In this document: piece after piece, positions 1-7,288 of the stretch | How the letters are laid out: every line of letters begins with the position of its first letter | Position numbering within the stretch: the stretch's first letter is position 1 | DNA from: Oscillospiraceae bacterium | GTDB lineage: Bacteria > Bacillota > Clostridia > Oscillospirales > Oscillospiraceae | Assembly: GCA_017624645.1 (NCBI GenBank) | Contig: JAGAMQ010000084.1 | Span: 1-27,318, forward strand | Direction: 5' to 3' | DNA: 27,318 bases | Notes under the pieces: model-generated | The model's database searches: none | What the model saw: only the letters and a program-made list of their open reading frames with translations | What the model was told of the DNA's origin: nothing | Made by a program: the position numbers and the translations under genes

Positions 1-164
1 CCGTCCACCAGATTGGCTTCCACCAGCTCTCCTTCGATCACCGCAGAGCGGTCCATCAGATCGGTGAGGATCACACAGTCGTCCCGGCACTCAATGCGCA
101 TCACATTGCGCATCACCACACAAGCATCCTCTTTCTTGTTCTTGTAAACCGTAGAAAGGCACAT
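1..164 (-). CDS. cooT: CooT-like small nickel-binding protein (3' end outside window)
   Basis: The 54 visible residues begin MCLSTVYKNKKEDA and continue as a small beta-rich protein. CooT-family proteins are about 60-70 residues long, begin with Met-Cys, and use that N-terminal cysteine to bind Ni(II) for maturation of carbon monoxide dehydrogenase. The Cys2 signature and the overall pattern are seen here; the nickel role is family knowledge. The ATG at 164 is preceded by AAGGAGGA six bases upstream, and this ribosome binding site overlaps the stop codon of the histidine-rich gene, so the two are very probably translationally coupled. The gene is last in a minus-strand folate operon as far as the window shows. 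Its C-terminus lies beyond position 1. Family assignment is fairly sure, exact function less so. Confidence 0.75.
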   Translation of the reverse strand, partial: MCLSTVYKNKKEDACVVMRNVMRIECRDDCVILTDLMDRSAVIEGELVEANLVD

Positions 165-176
165 AATACATCCTCC

Positions 177-608
177 TTATTTCAGACTTGCCAGCACGGC
201 AGTCAGACGCAGGTTGCCCTTTTCAAAATCGGAGACCGCAGCCATCACCTGCTCGTAGGCAGCGGGATTGCCCGCCTTTTGCAGCTGCACAGCCAGCTCC
301 GCCAGCTCCCGGGCGTGGGCTGCGTTGTGATTTGCCATATACTGCATCAGAGCGGTCAACTCCTCCATGGGAGTATGCTGGCAGCCGCTGCAGCCGCCGC
401 ACTCACCGGCGCAGTCGTGGCTATGTTCATGGGTATGACCCTCGCCGTGGAGGTGATCGTGCTCATGGGGGTGGGTGTGACCGTGCTCGTGGGCATGGCA
501 ATGCTCGTGGGTGTGGGTCACGCCGTCGTGGGTGTGTTCATGGGTGTGGGTATGCTCGTGGCTGTGGCTATGGTCGCCACCGGCAATATGATCGTGATGA
601 ATATGCAT
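177..608 (-). CDS. Histidine-rich metal-binding protein, CooJ-like in style
   Basis: This is a 143-residue protein in two parts. Residues 1-78 contain about 29 histidines, mostly as alternating HxH units mixed with Glu, Thr and Asp, and end in a cysteine cluster at C66, C70, C73 and C76, with one more cysteine at C37. Residues 80-143 are an amphipathic, probably helical domain (PMEELTALMQYMANHN...). There is no signal peptide or membrane segment, so it is likely cytosolic. A His-rich tail fused to a helical domain, next to cooT, is reminiscent of CooJ, the nickel chaperone of the Rhodospirillum cooCTJ cluster, although here the His-rich part is N-terminal and I see no clear homology. Storage or delivery of nickel or another divalent metal is inferred. 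The ATG at 608 has AAGGAG eight bases upstream, inside the end of the preceding folC. Confidence 0.8.
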   Translation of the reverse strand: MHIHHDHIAGGDHSHSHEHTHTHEHTHDGVTHTHEHCHAHEHGHTHPHEHDHLHGEGHTHEHSHDCAGECGGCSGCQHTPMEELTALMQYMANHNAAHARELAELAVQLQKAGNPAAYEQVMAAVSDFEKGNLRLTAVLASLK

Positions 609-611
609 AAA

Positions 612-1904
612 TCATTCTCCTTTTGATTGGTTTTTCAAAACTGCGTCCAGACCTTCCCGGACAGCACCCAGCAGGTACAAAGAACCGAAGCTCAGCACCA
701 CACCGTCTCTGCCCGCCTTTTCCAGGGCAAGCCGGACACCCGCTTCCACGCAGGTGCAGGGGGCTGCCTTTGCGCCGTGCCGGGAAAGATGCTCCGCCAG
801 CTGTGCTGCTTCCAGCTTCCGGGGGTTGGGAGGTGTGACACACACAAATTCCTCCACCAGGGGGATCAGGGGCCGGTACATATCTGCGTAGTCCTTGTCT
901 GCCAGTACGCCGGTAAGGCAAATGACCTTCCGGTCTTTAAGGTAGTCCTCAATGTTCTTGACCAAGGTGTCGAAGCACTGGGAATTGTGACCGCCGTCTA
1001 TGATAAACAGCGGGTCTTCATGGATGATATCGAAGCGTCCGGGCCAGGAAACGCTGCTCATACCCTCCCGGATATGCGCCTCGGTGATCTTCCAGCCCCG
1101 GAGGATCAGGGTGTCGATCACTGACAGAACCACCGACGCGTTGTACAGCTGATGCTCCCCCAACAGGGGAAGCGCCAATGCCTTTCTGTCACCGCAGTCA
1201 AAGATCTGTCCGGTGAGATTCCGGGAAATTACCCGCAGACTGTCAAAATCCGCCTTGACAAGCCGAAGATCCTTTTCCCGGCAGACCTGTTCATACACAG
1301 CGTCCACTGCATCGCCGCACCGGTAGACCACGGCATCGCCGCCCTCCTTGAAAATACCTGCCTTGTTCAGAGCAATTTCTTCTACAGTGTTGCCCAAGGC
1401 CTCCGTGTGATCCAGTCCGATGTTGGTGATCACTGCCACCTCCGGTACGCCGATGGCGTTGGTGGCATCCAGCAAGCCTCCCATGCCTACCTCCAAAACT
1501 ACAATGGGGCAGGCCTCCTGCCGGTAGTATTCCATGGCAAGGGCGGTAACAAATTCAAATTCCGTAGGGGGCTCGGGCATGGTGTCTGCCAAAGCCTTAA
1601 CTTTCAGGATCAAAGGCAGCAGCTTTTCGTCGGTGATCTGCTTGCCGTCCATCTGGATGCGCTCATGGAAGCGGTAGATATAAGGGGAGGTGAAAAGACC
1701 AGCCTTGTAACCAGCCTTGCACAGGATGGATGCCGTCATGGCAGCGGTGGAGCCTTTTCCGTTGGTTCCGGCAATGTGGACAAATTTCAGTTCCTTTTCC
1801 GGGTTGCCCAAAAGCGCCAAAAGTGCCCGGATCCTGTGCAGACCCGGCTTGTTGCCGGGGCGGTAGAGGGAATGGATATAATTGATCGCTTGGTCTAAAG
1901 TCAT
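612..1904 (-). CDS. folC: FolC paralogue 1, folylpolyglutamate synthase family
   Basis: This 430-residue Mur-ligase-superfamily enzyme adds glutamate to folates (FPGS) or makes dihydrofolate from dihydropteroate (DHFS). The P-loop GTNGKGST is at residues 46-53, the lysine that is carbamylated in characterised FPGS enzymes corresponds to K181 (NKAGIFK), and the C-terminal DGGHN motif is near 303-307. The ATG at 1904 has GAGGAA upstream, matches the family N-terminus, and leaves only 10 bases to the upstream paralogue's stop; the reading frame stays open further 5' but inside that paralogue. It aligns almost without gaps to the neighbouring copy. Two conserved positions differ: TSPH is TSPY (Y75), and DGGHNP is DGGHNS (S308). 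These changes suggest the copy has shifted in substrate or activity, which is inference. Confidence 0.9.
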   Translation of the reverse strand: MTLDQAINYIHSLYRPGNKPGLHRIRALLALLGNPEKELKFVHIAGTNGKGSTAAMTASILCKAGYKAGLFTSPYIYRFHERIQMDGKQITDEKLLPLILKVKALADTMPEPPTEFEFVTALAMEYYRQEACPIVVLEVGMGGLLDATNAIGVPEVAVITNIGLDHTEALGNTVEEIALNKAGIFKEGGDAVVYRCGDAVDAVYEQVCREKDLRLVKADFDSLRVISRNLTGQIFDCGDRKALALPLLGEHQLYNASVVLSVIDTLILRGWKITEAHIREGMSSVSWPGRFDIIHEDPLFIIDGGHNSQCFDTLVKNIEDYLKDRKVICLTGVLADKDYADMYRPLIPLVEEFVCVTPPNPRKLEAAQLAEHLSRHGAKAAPCTCVEAGVRLALEKAGRDGVVLSFGSLYLLGAVREGLDAVLKNQSKGE

Positions 1905-1914
1905 AGTTGTTTCC

Positions 1915-3180
1915 TCAGCCGGAATATGCTTTCTGAATATCCCCGATGGAGTACAGGGAGCCAAAACACAGAACAACGCCGTCTTTTCCTGCCAGCTCCT
2001 TTGCAAGCTCCACGCCCTGAGCAATGGTATCGCAGGCCGTTGCCTTTGCCCCGTTAAGGCGGAGATGCTCCGCCAGTTTTGCTGCCTCCAGCTTCCGGTC
2101 ACTGGGGGGAGTGATGCACACAAACTCCCGGATCATAGGCAGCACCGGCTTGTACATATCTGCGTAGTCCTTGTCTGCCAGCACACCGGTCAGACCGATG
2201 ATCTGCTTTCCTGCCAGATAGTCCTCAATATTCTTCACCAGCGCCTCAAAGCACTGGGGATTGTGACCGCCGTCGATGATGAACAGGGGATCCTGACCCA
2301 TGATATGGAACCGACCGGGCCAAAGGGTGTCCGCAAGACCCTTGCGGATATGCTCCTCGGTAATTTGCCAGCCTCTTTCCCCCAGGGCGTCAATGGTGTT
2401 CAGCGCAACGCAGCAGTTATACAGCTGATGCTGACCCAGCAGGGGCAGGAACAGCTCCTTACGGCTGCCGCAGTCAAAGGTCTGTCCCTCCAGTGAGTGA
2501 GAGAGGGAGGTAATGCTTGCAAAATCTGCTTTTCGGCAGGGGATTCCCTTTTCCCTGCACACACCCTCCAGAACCGCTTCAACGGAGGGGGAAGCGGGAT
2601 AGATCACAGCGCTGGAGCCGGCCTTGAAGATGCCGGCCTTTTCCCGGGCGATGGTTTCTACTGTGTCACCCAAAAATTCCGTGTGATCCAGACCGATATT
2701 GGTGATCACCGCCACCTCGGGAGCAGGGATCACATTGGTGGCATCCAGCGCACCGCCCATGCCTACTTCCGTAATGACGATATCGCAGCCTCTGCGCTTG
2801 AAGCACTCCACCGCGATGCAGAATACCAACTCAAATTCCGTGGGACATTCCTCCATGGACTGGGCAAGGGGGCGCACATATTCTGTGGCAGCTGCCAGCT
2901 CCTCATCGGAGATGTTTTCTCCGTTTATCTGAATTCGCTCATTGAAGCAGTAGATGTGGGGAGAGGTGTAAAGACCCACCTTGTAGCCTGCCTTGTGCAG
3001 GATGGTAGATACCATGGCGCAGGTGGAGCCCTTGCCGTTGGTGCCTGCCACATGGACATACTTCATATCCTTTTGGGGATTGCCCATCAATTCCAAAAGA
3101 CCGAAGGTGCGGCTCAAGCCGGGCATGGTGCCTTTCCAGGAAACGGAACGGATAAATTCCAGGGCTTCTGTAATATTCAT
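1915..3180 (-). CDS. folC: FolC paralogue 2, folylpolyglutamate / dihydrofolate synthase
   Basis: This 421-residue FolC protein has the textbook signature: P-loop GTNGKGST at residues 46-53, LYTSPHIYCFNERI in the folate/omega-loop region, EVGMGGALDATN, EKAGIFK carrying the carbamylation lysine, and DGGHNPQC. It polyglutamylates folate cofactors so that they are retained in the cell. It lies 13 bases downstream of folT and 10 bases upstream of its paralogue, so all three are one transcript under the THF riboswitch. The ATG at 3180 has AAAGAGAG upstream. No folP, folK or folB lies nearby, which fits salvage of imported folate at least as well as de novo synthesis. Of the two copies this is the more canonical. 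Confidence 0.93.
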   Translation of the reverse strand: MNITEALEFIRSVSWKGTMPGLSRTFGLLELMGNPQKDMKYVHVAGTNGKGSTCAMVSTILHKAGYKVGLYTSPHIYCFNERIQINGENISDEELAAATEYVRPLAQSMEECPTEFELVFCIAVECFKRRGCDIVITEVGMGGALDATNVIPAPEVAVITNIGLDHTEFLGDTVETIAREKAGIFKAGSSAVIYPASPSVEAVLEGVCREKGIPCRKADFASITSLSHSLEGQTFDCGSRKELFLPLLGQHQLYNCCVALNTIDALGERGWQITEEHIRKGLADTLWPGRFHIMGQDPLFIIDGGHNPQCFEALVKNIEDYLAGKQIIGLTGVLADKDYADMYKPVLPMIREFVCITPPSDRKLEAAKLAEHLRLNGAKATACDTIAQGVELAKELAGKDGVVLCFGSLYSIGDIQKAYSG

Positions 3181-3193
3181 AAAAACACTCTCT

Positions 3194-3766
3194 TTATACT
3201 AGCTTTGTTTTCCGCAGGGCGGTGATAATGGGCATGCACAGATATCCCAAGAGGGCAGATACAACAATGTAGATCACGATCCGCCAAATCAGCAGACCGA
3301 ACACCATGGTTTCATTATAATATCCCAGCATTGTGGAATCCACATACAGAGCAAAGGTCTGACCCAGGGCAGCAAGGACACCGGTGGCGCAGCTGCAGGT
3401 CAGCAGGGTAGCGATCTGCCTGCCAGAGGGTCGGTCACAGGTGGGCAGCCATTTCAAAAACAGCCGGCTGCACAGACCCAGAGCACCGCCCCGGACCGTC
3501 TCTCCGATGCACCACAAAAGGGTGGTCTGGGTCAGGCCGTAGGGCCCCAGGATCTGGGTCAGAAACTCTCCCACAAAGCCTACGATCAGGCCGTCGGTGG
3601 GTCCGAACACCAAAGCGGCCATGATCACCGCAAAGGGTGCCATGCTGATACGGAAGGCGTTGCCGATGGGGATACGCAGGTATCCCAAAACCACATAGAT
3701 GGCAACCAGCACTGCGTTCAGCACCAGTCGCTTTACCGGAAACGGATTTTGTTTTTTTGTTTGCAT
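3194..3766 (-). CDS. folT: FolT, substrate-binding S component of an ECF folate transporter
   Basis: This 190-residue membrane protein is hydrophobic throughout, with about six transmembrane segments, and contains the IPIGNAFRISMAPF region typical of FolT-type S components. S components capture a vitamin and dock onto a shared EcfT/EcfA/EcfA' energising module, which is not in this window. The folate assignment rests on three independent points: FolT-like sequence, a THF riboswitch in the leader, and two folC genes directly downstream. The ATG at 3766 has GGAGGAA six bases upstream; the reading frame extends 22 codons further 5', but that part overlaps the leader and has no ribosome binding site. 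Confidence 0.88.
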   Translation of the reverse strand: MQTKKQNPFPVKRLVLNAVLVAIYVVLGYLRIPIGNAFRISMAPFAVIMAALVFGPTDGLIVGFVGEFLTQILGPYGLTQTTLLWCIGETVRGGALGLCSRLFLKWLPTCDRPSGRQIATLLTCSCATGVLAALGQTFALYVDSTMLGYYNETMVFGLLIWRIVIYIVVSALLGYLCMPIITALRKTKLV

Positions 3767-3811
3767 ACTGTATTCCTCCAGTTTTTGACAAGCCCGGTGG
3801 CAGCCAAATAA

Positions 3812-3844
3812 CAAAAAGTCCCTTTGTGTCAAGGCACAAAGGGA
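3812..3844 (-). terminator. Rho-independent attenuator in the folT leader
   Basis: A perfect 10-bp stem (TCCCTTTGTG pairing with CACAAAGGGA, six-base loop) is followed on the minus strand by a run of five Ts. It sits between the riboswitch and the folT ribosome binding site, so it is most likely the expression platform that stops transcription when THF is bound. Confidence 0.8.
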
Positions 3845-3940
3845 GTGTTATACGGATCACCAATCGGGAAAGGGCGCACAATTTTCGCGACCACTTGCCG
3901 GATCGAGTATCGCCTTGCCAAAAGGAGGAAATCCTTTTAT

Positions 3941-4045
3941 GGCCAGCGGGTGCGGAAACCTCATCGCGGACAACGTCCTTCGTCTGTCACTCAACTCCCC
4001 ATTTTAACAGCACTTCACGCGAGGGATCCTACTCTGTTCGTCCCC
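3941..4045 (-). promoter_or_regulatory. THF (folT) riboswitch
   Basis: Read on the minus strand, the leader has the ordered blocks of the THF riboswitch: an AGAGTAG-type 5' strand, CTCGCGTGAAGTG, a stem-loop containing AAAATGGGGAGT, the conserved ACGAAG segment, CGCGATGAGG, and a closing CCGCACCCGCTGG strand. The order and spacing match the known tetrahydrofolate aptamer. Its 5' edge coincides with the expected transcription start. A further hairpin (AAAAGGA / TCCTTTT, about 3921-3942) follows and may form part of the switching structure. Identification is by eye. Confidence 0.85.
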
Positions 4046-4074
4046 ATCATACACCATTTTTTTGCAAATGTAAA
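4046..4074 (-). promoter_or_regulatory. Sigma-A promoter of the folT-folC-folC-his-cooT operon
   Basis: On the minus strand TTTACA is followed by a 17-base spacer and TATGAT. The predicted start, around 4039-4041, falls at the 5' edge of the THF aptamer, which supports both calls. Confidence 0.7.
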
Positions 4075-4115
4075 TACCTTATTTATCATTGACCGTCATA
4101 CTTTTTACCCCCCTC

Positions 4116-4335
4116 TTCAAATTCTAATATATCGAATCGTTTTAAGCTTGTGACGTGCCCCTGCCTCCCTCTGAGGAGGGAGGTGGATTTTGCGAAGCAA
4201 AAGACGGAGGGAGAGAAAAAACCAAGGTATTTACTACCCCTCAGTCGAAAATCAAAGATTTTCGCCAGCTCCCCTGACAAGGGGAGCCTTTGGCTGGTGC
4301 GGGATTGTAAACTGCTCGATAAATTGGAATTTGAA
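4116..4335. repeat. Hairpin-rich interspersed repeat, copy A (MITE-like)
   Basis: This is a 220-bp element bounded by imperfect inverted repeats of about 29 bp (4116-4144 and 4307-4335; the outer part reads TTCAAATTC... and ...GAATTTGAA). Inside are four consecutive hairpins: CCTCCCTC/GAGGGAGG, TTTTGC/GCAAAA, GAAAATC/GATTTTC and CTCCCCT/AGGGGAG. It carries no coding capacity; the short open frames across it come from the repeat. A second copy with the same hairpin order but different stem sequence lies at 11971-12181. It sits between the divergent folT and rny promoters. No clear target duplication was found. Confidence 0.7.
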
Positions 4336-4372
4336 ATGATGCTGCTGCGGGGGGATATTTTTGAGATTTTAC

Positions 4373-4401
4373 TTGACTTTCCCTTTTGCAGTCAGTAAAA
4401 T
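4373..4401 (+). promoter_or_regulatory. Sigma-A promoter of rny
   Basis: TTGACT, a 17-base spacer and TAAAAT give a near-consensus promoter. The predicted start is near 4408, leaving an unusually long 230-nt leader before the rny ATG. Confidence 0.75.
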
Positions 4402-4407
4402 AGAGTT

Positions 4408-4637
4408 GATATTGTATATATTGGGCGCATAGGTGTCTGTTGTATGCAGTTTTACCCGGCATGAACCGAGGTTTGCGTTTTACGCCTCCTGGCGTTTGAT
4501 TATTAGGGACAACCTCAAAAACCCTTTTAGAGGTCGCCTTTATTCCGCACCGGCGGAAGCTCTAATTTCACACATGAGGCTTATTGCGCTCACCTCTTTG
4601 TTATGTCTATTCTAAAAAGGAGGTGTGCAAGAAGTTT
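4408..4637 (+). ncRNA. Long structured 5' leader of rny, or an independent small RNA
   Basis: Between the promoter and rny lies a 230-nt non-coding stretch made of successive stem-loops: CGG/CCG around 4457, ACGCC TCCT GGCGT around 4481, CCTC..AAAA ACCC TTTT..GAGG around 4513-4533, and TTCCGC ACCG GCGGAA around 4542-4557. The outer segments GGGCGCA (about 4423) and TGCGCTC (about 4585) can close the whole structure over seven pairs. The rny ribosome binding site (AAGGAGGT) follows immediately. I do not recognise the family. A 6S-like RNA or an autoregulatory rny leader are candidates, neither proven. Confidence 0.45.
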
Positions 4638-5963
4638 ATGGACACATTTGAGATCCTGTTGATCGTCCTGGTTGGTGTTGCGGCGCTGGCTGTGGGCTTT
4701 GGTATTGGTATTGCCTACCGGAAAAAGGTAGCGGAACGGGAGATCGGCTCTGCAGAGCAGGAAGCCACCCGTCTTATCAACGAAGCCATCCGCAGCGGTG
4801 AGAGCCGTAAGAAGGAAATGCTTCTGGAAGCCAAGGACGAGATCCATAAATCCCGCACAGAGTACGAAAAAGAAGTCAAAGAGCGCCGCGCTGAGCTGAG
4901 CAAGCAGGAGCGCCGGCTGCAGCAGAAGGAAGAAACGTTGGACAAGAAGGCAGATGCCTTCGAGCGTAAGGAAGAAGACCTTGCCAAGAAGCTTTTGGAG
5001 GTTGCCGCCGCCAAGGAGGAAGCCGAGGCTGTGAAGAAGGCACATCTTGCCACTCTGGAGCAGATTTCCGGTCTTAGCCAGGAGCAGGCAAAGCAGTTCC
5101 TCCTTGCCAATGTGGAGACCGAGGTCCGTCACGAGACTGCCATGAAGATCAAGGAGATCGAGCAGGAGATGAAGGACGAGGCTGACGAAAAGGCAAGAGA
5201 GATCCTGTCCATCGCCATCCAGCGCTGTGCCGCGGATCACGCCGCGGAAGCCACCGTATCCGTGGTGGCACTGCCCACCGATGAAATGAAGGGCCGTATC
5301 ATCGGCCGTGAGGGTCGGAACATCCGTACCCTTGAGACCATCACCGGTGTGGATCTTATTATTGATGATACCCCCGAAGCCATTACCGTCAGCAGCTTCG
5401 ACCCGGTGCGCCGAGAGGTGGCAAGACTTGCCCTTGAGAAGCTCATCGTGGACGGACGGATCCATCCCACCCGTATCGAGGATACTGTGGAGAAGGCCCG
5501 TAAGGAAGTGGACCGCACCATCCGTGAGGAGGGTGAGCGCGCCTGCTATGAAACCGGCATCCACGGCCTGAACCCCGAGCTGGTGAAGATCCTGGGTCGT
5601 CAGAAGTACCGTACCTCTTACGGTCAGAATGTTCTCAACCACTCCATCGAGGTTGCCCACATTGCCGGTCTTATGGCCTCCGAGCTGGGTGTGGATGTGG
5701 CCCTTGCCAAGCGGGCAGGTCTTCTGCACGATCTGGGCAAGTCCATCGACCACGAGGTGGAGGGCAGCCATGTGCAGCTGGGTGCGGATCTTGCCCGTAA
5801 GTATAAGGAAAATCCTGTCATCGTCAATGCCATCGAGGCGCACCACGGTGATGTGGAGCCCAAGACGGTCATTGCCGTTCTTGTACAGGCTGCCGATGCT
5901 GTTTCCGCTGCCCGTCCCGGCGCCCGCCGTGAGAATGTGGAGAACTACATCCGTCGCCTGTAG
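4638..5963 (+). CDS. rny: RNase Y, prematurely ended by an in-frame TAG
   Basis: RNase Y is the membrane-anchored endoribonuclease that starts mRNA decay in Firmicutes. The order is complete up to the stop: an N-terminal transmembrane helix (residues about 4-25), a long charged coiled coil (about 30-180), a KH domain with [12 protein letters not shown] at 218-229, and an HD hydrolase domain with HSIEVAH and the metal-binding HD pair at H364/D365. At codon 442 the sequence reads CGC CTG TAG AAG CTG GAG; the family pattern is RRLxKLEE, with Gln or Glu at this place, so one C-to-T change in CAG would explain it. The same frame then continues for 74 conserved residues to 6188. The ATG at 4638 is chosen from its hydrophobic N-terminus; AAGGAGGT lies about 13 bases upstream, rather far. 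Confidence 0.85.
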   Translation: MDTFEILLIVLVGVAALAVGFGIGIAYRKKVAEREIGSAEQEATRLINEAIRSGESRKKEMLLEAKDEIHKSRTEYEKEVKERRAELSKQERRLQQKEETLDKKADAFERKEEDLAKKLLEVAAAKEEAEAVKKAHLATLEQISGLSQEQAKQFLLANVETEVRHETAMKIKEIEQEMKDEADEKAREILSIAIQRCAADHAAEATVSVVALPTDEMKGRIIGREGRNIRTLETITGVDLIIDDTPEAITVSSFDPVRREVARLALEKLIVDGRIHPTRIEDTVEKARKEVDRTIREEGERACYETGIHGLNPELVKILGRQKYRTSYGQNVLNHSIEVAHIAGLMASELGVDVALAKRAGLLHDLGKSIDHEVEGSHVQLGADLARKYKENPVIVNAIEAHHGDVEPKTVIAVLVQAADAVSAARPGARRENVENYIRRL

Positions 5964-6188
5964 AAGCTGGAGGAGCTTACCGGCTCCTACCCCGGCGTAG
6001 AGAAGGCATTTGCCATCCAGGCAGGCCGTGAGGTTCGCATCATGGTCAAGCCCGAGGAGGTCACCGAGGACAACATGATCATTCTGGCAAGAGATGTTGC
6101 CAAGAAGATCGAGGCAGAGCTGGAATACCCCGGTCAGATCAAGGTCAATGTGATCCGGGAAACCAAGGCTGTGGAATACGCCAAGTAA
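5964..6188 (+). pseudogene. rny: Severed C-terminal part of RNase Y
   Basis: These 74 codons follow the TAG in the same frame and read [16 protein letters not shown], then [12 protein letters not shown], and end [12 protein letters not shown] before a TAA. This is the normal RNase Y C-terminus, and with it the protein would be 516 residues, the usual family length. There is no convincing ribosome binding site or start for separate translation. Either the domain is lost, the TAG is read through, or the base is an error. Confidence 0.8.
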
Positions 6189-6198
6189 ACAAGAAAAA

Positions 6199-6220
6199 CC
6201 TGCTCCCCGCCGGGAGCAGG
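6199..6220. terminator. Bidirectional terminator between rny and the DUF4363 gene
   Basis: A perfect 9-bp stem (CCTGCTCCC / GGGAGCAGG, loop CGCC). On the minus strand it is followed directly by TTTTTCTTG, so it ends the DUF421/DUF4363 transcript well; on the plus strand a weaker T-rich tail follows rny. Confidence 0.75.
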
Positions 6221-6232
6221 TTATAGTGCTTT

Positions 6233-6613
6233 TTACAGCAGGTTCCACCACATGGGGGTGTGGGCTTCCCCGGCGGCCTCCAGTAGCCGTGCCAGCCGGG
6301 CGCAGCCGACGGCAAAGGCATTTGCCTGTCCTGCCCGGGCATAGGTCTCGGTCTGGGCGAAGATCTCGTCGATCTCCTCCATAGGCTCATGGTCGGTGAT
6401 GATTGCCACCGGTTTCCAATACTTCTGCCACTGCTCTTTTACCTCTTGTGCCGTGGCGGCACCTGCCTGCAGATCTCCCGACAGGGCAGCCTGGGATGCC
6501 TGCTCCATCCCGGAGGAAAGCTCCTTGTGCAGATCTCCCATGGCGAGGCCACTCCATAAGGAAAGGATAAATAATGCAACAAGGAGCCCTGCTCCCAGCC
6601 AAAGCCGCTTCAT
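6233..6613 (-). CDS. DUF4363 family protein
   Basis: The 126-residue protein has one N-terminal transmembrane helix (MKRLWLGAGLLVALFILSLW) and a helical extracytoplasmic domain with the W..yW...aiItDHepmeeIDe pattern of DUF4363. The function of the family is not known. The ATG at 6613 overlaps the stop of the DUF421 gene by four bases (ATGA), with AAGGAG upstream, so the pair is translationally coupled. DUF421 and DUF4363 genes commonly occur together in spore-forming Clostridia, from which a membrane or spore-envelope role is inferred. Confidence 0.75.
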   Translation of the reverse strand: MKRLWLGAGLLVALFILSLWSGLAMGDLHKELSSGMEQASQAALSGDLQAGAATAQEVKEQWQKYWKPVAIITDHEPMEEIDEIFAQTETYARAGQANAFAVGCARLARLLEAAGEAHTPMWWNLL

Positions 6614-7287
6614 TTCGATTTCTCCTTCCGGTAAAACTGCACGCTGCCCCCTCCGTCTACTGTCAGGAGCCAAGTGTCCTGCAGGCTGACTTTCTGCTTT
6701 TTCAGCTGTTTTTCCAGCCATGCTTCGTTTTTTCCGGCTTTTTTCAGATTCTGCCGCATTACCACTCCGTCGGACACCACAGTCAGAGGCAGATACTGGT
6801 CCTGGGTCTGCACCCCCGCCTCCCGGGCGGTGGCAGGCCGTTCCCCGGGGTAGGGGAATACGGACAGGTTGCCGTTGGTCTCCAGAATGGCATACTGCAC
6901 CGCTCCCAGATCCAGCACATCCTTTTCCCGCAGATGCCCGGTAAGCTCATCCATGGTTACCCGGGTCTTGCGCAGATTGTCCTGGAGGATCTTTCCGTTT
7001 TCAATGAGGATCACCGGCTTGCCGCACAGGAGCTTTCGCACCCACAGGCTTTTCATAGAAAGACCTGCCAGCACCAGCTCCATTCCCAGCACCACCAGCA
7101 TAGGCAGAAGTCCCGACAGCAGCGGAACGCCCCCGTCTTCCATGGGGATGGAGGCAAGGTTTGCCACCAGCATCGTTACCACAAATTCCGTAGGTTCCAT
7201 CTGCCCGATCTGCCGTTTGCCCATGAGCCGGATCACAAGGATCAGGGCAAGATACAGCACCACAGTACGAAAATATGACAAAAACAA
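6610..7287 (-). CDS. DUF421 membrane protein (YetF family)
   Basis: This 225-residue protein has three N-terminal transmembrane segments and the diagnostic RLMGKRQIGQMEPTEFVV motif at about residues 20-37, then a soluble domain containing GKPVILIENGKI and DQYLPLTVVSDG. This is the YetF/DUF421 layout. DUF421 proteins in Bacillus relatives have been linked to spore membrane properties and wet-heat resistance; that is family knowledge and may not apply here. The start is TTG at 7287, because the family N-terminus begins with a short MxxxFFRT-type stretch just there. The start and its purine-rich site lie in the descending arm of a hairpin, see 7289-7333. It is coupled to the downstream DUF4363 gene. 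Confidence 0.8.
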   Translation of the reverse strand: MFLSYFRTVVLYLALILVIRLMGKRQIGQMEPTEFVVTMLVANLASIPMEDGGVPLLSGLLPMLVVLGMELVLAGLSMKSLWVRKLLCGKPVILIENGKILQDNLRKTRVTMDELTGHLREKDVLDLGAVQYAILETNGNLSVFPYPGERPATAREAGVQTQDQYLPLTVVSDGVVMRQNLKKAGKNEAWLEKQLKKQKVSLQDTWLLTVDGGGSVQFYRKEKSK

Positions 7288-7288
7288 G

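Noticed and set aside
425..600. Repetitive GTG/CAT-rich DNA as a tandem repeat or CRISPR-like array
   Set aside because: The pattern is fully explained by His-rich codons in a real frame; there are no regular spacers.
568..921. Overlapping minus-strand frame across the folC 3' end and the His-rich start
   Set aside because: It lies in another frame of two well-supported genes and has no recognisable content.
4086..4398. Short open frames on both strands near 4.1-4.4 kb
   Set aside because: They run through the hairpins and ends of the repeat element and promoter, with no ribosome sites.
5961..5963. TAG recoded as a sense codon genome-wide
   Set aside because: The ZIP gene ends normally at a TAG (22828-22830) and no other frame in the window needs TAG read-through; a single mutation or error is simpler.
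4590..6251. Long minus-strand open frame of 553 codons opposite rny
   Set aside because: It has low-complexity Leu/Gly/His composition, no ribosome site, and mirrors the third-codon pattern of rny, which is clearly the real gene.
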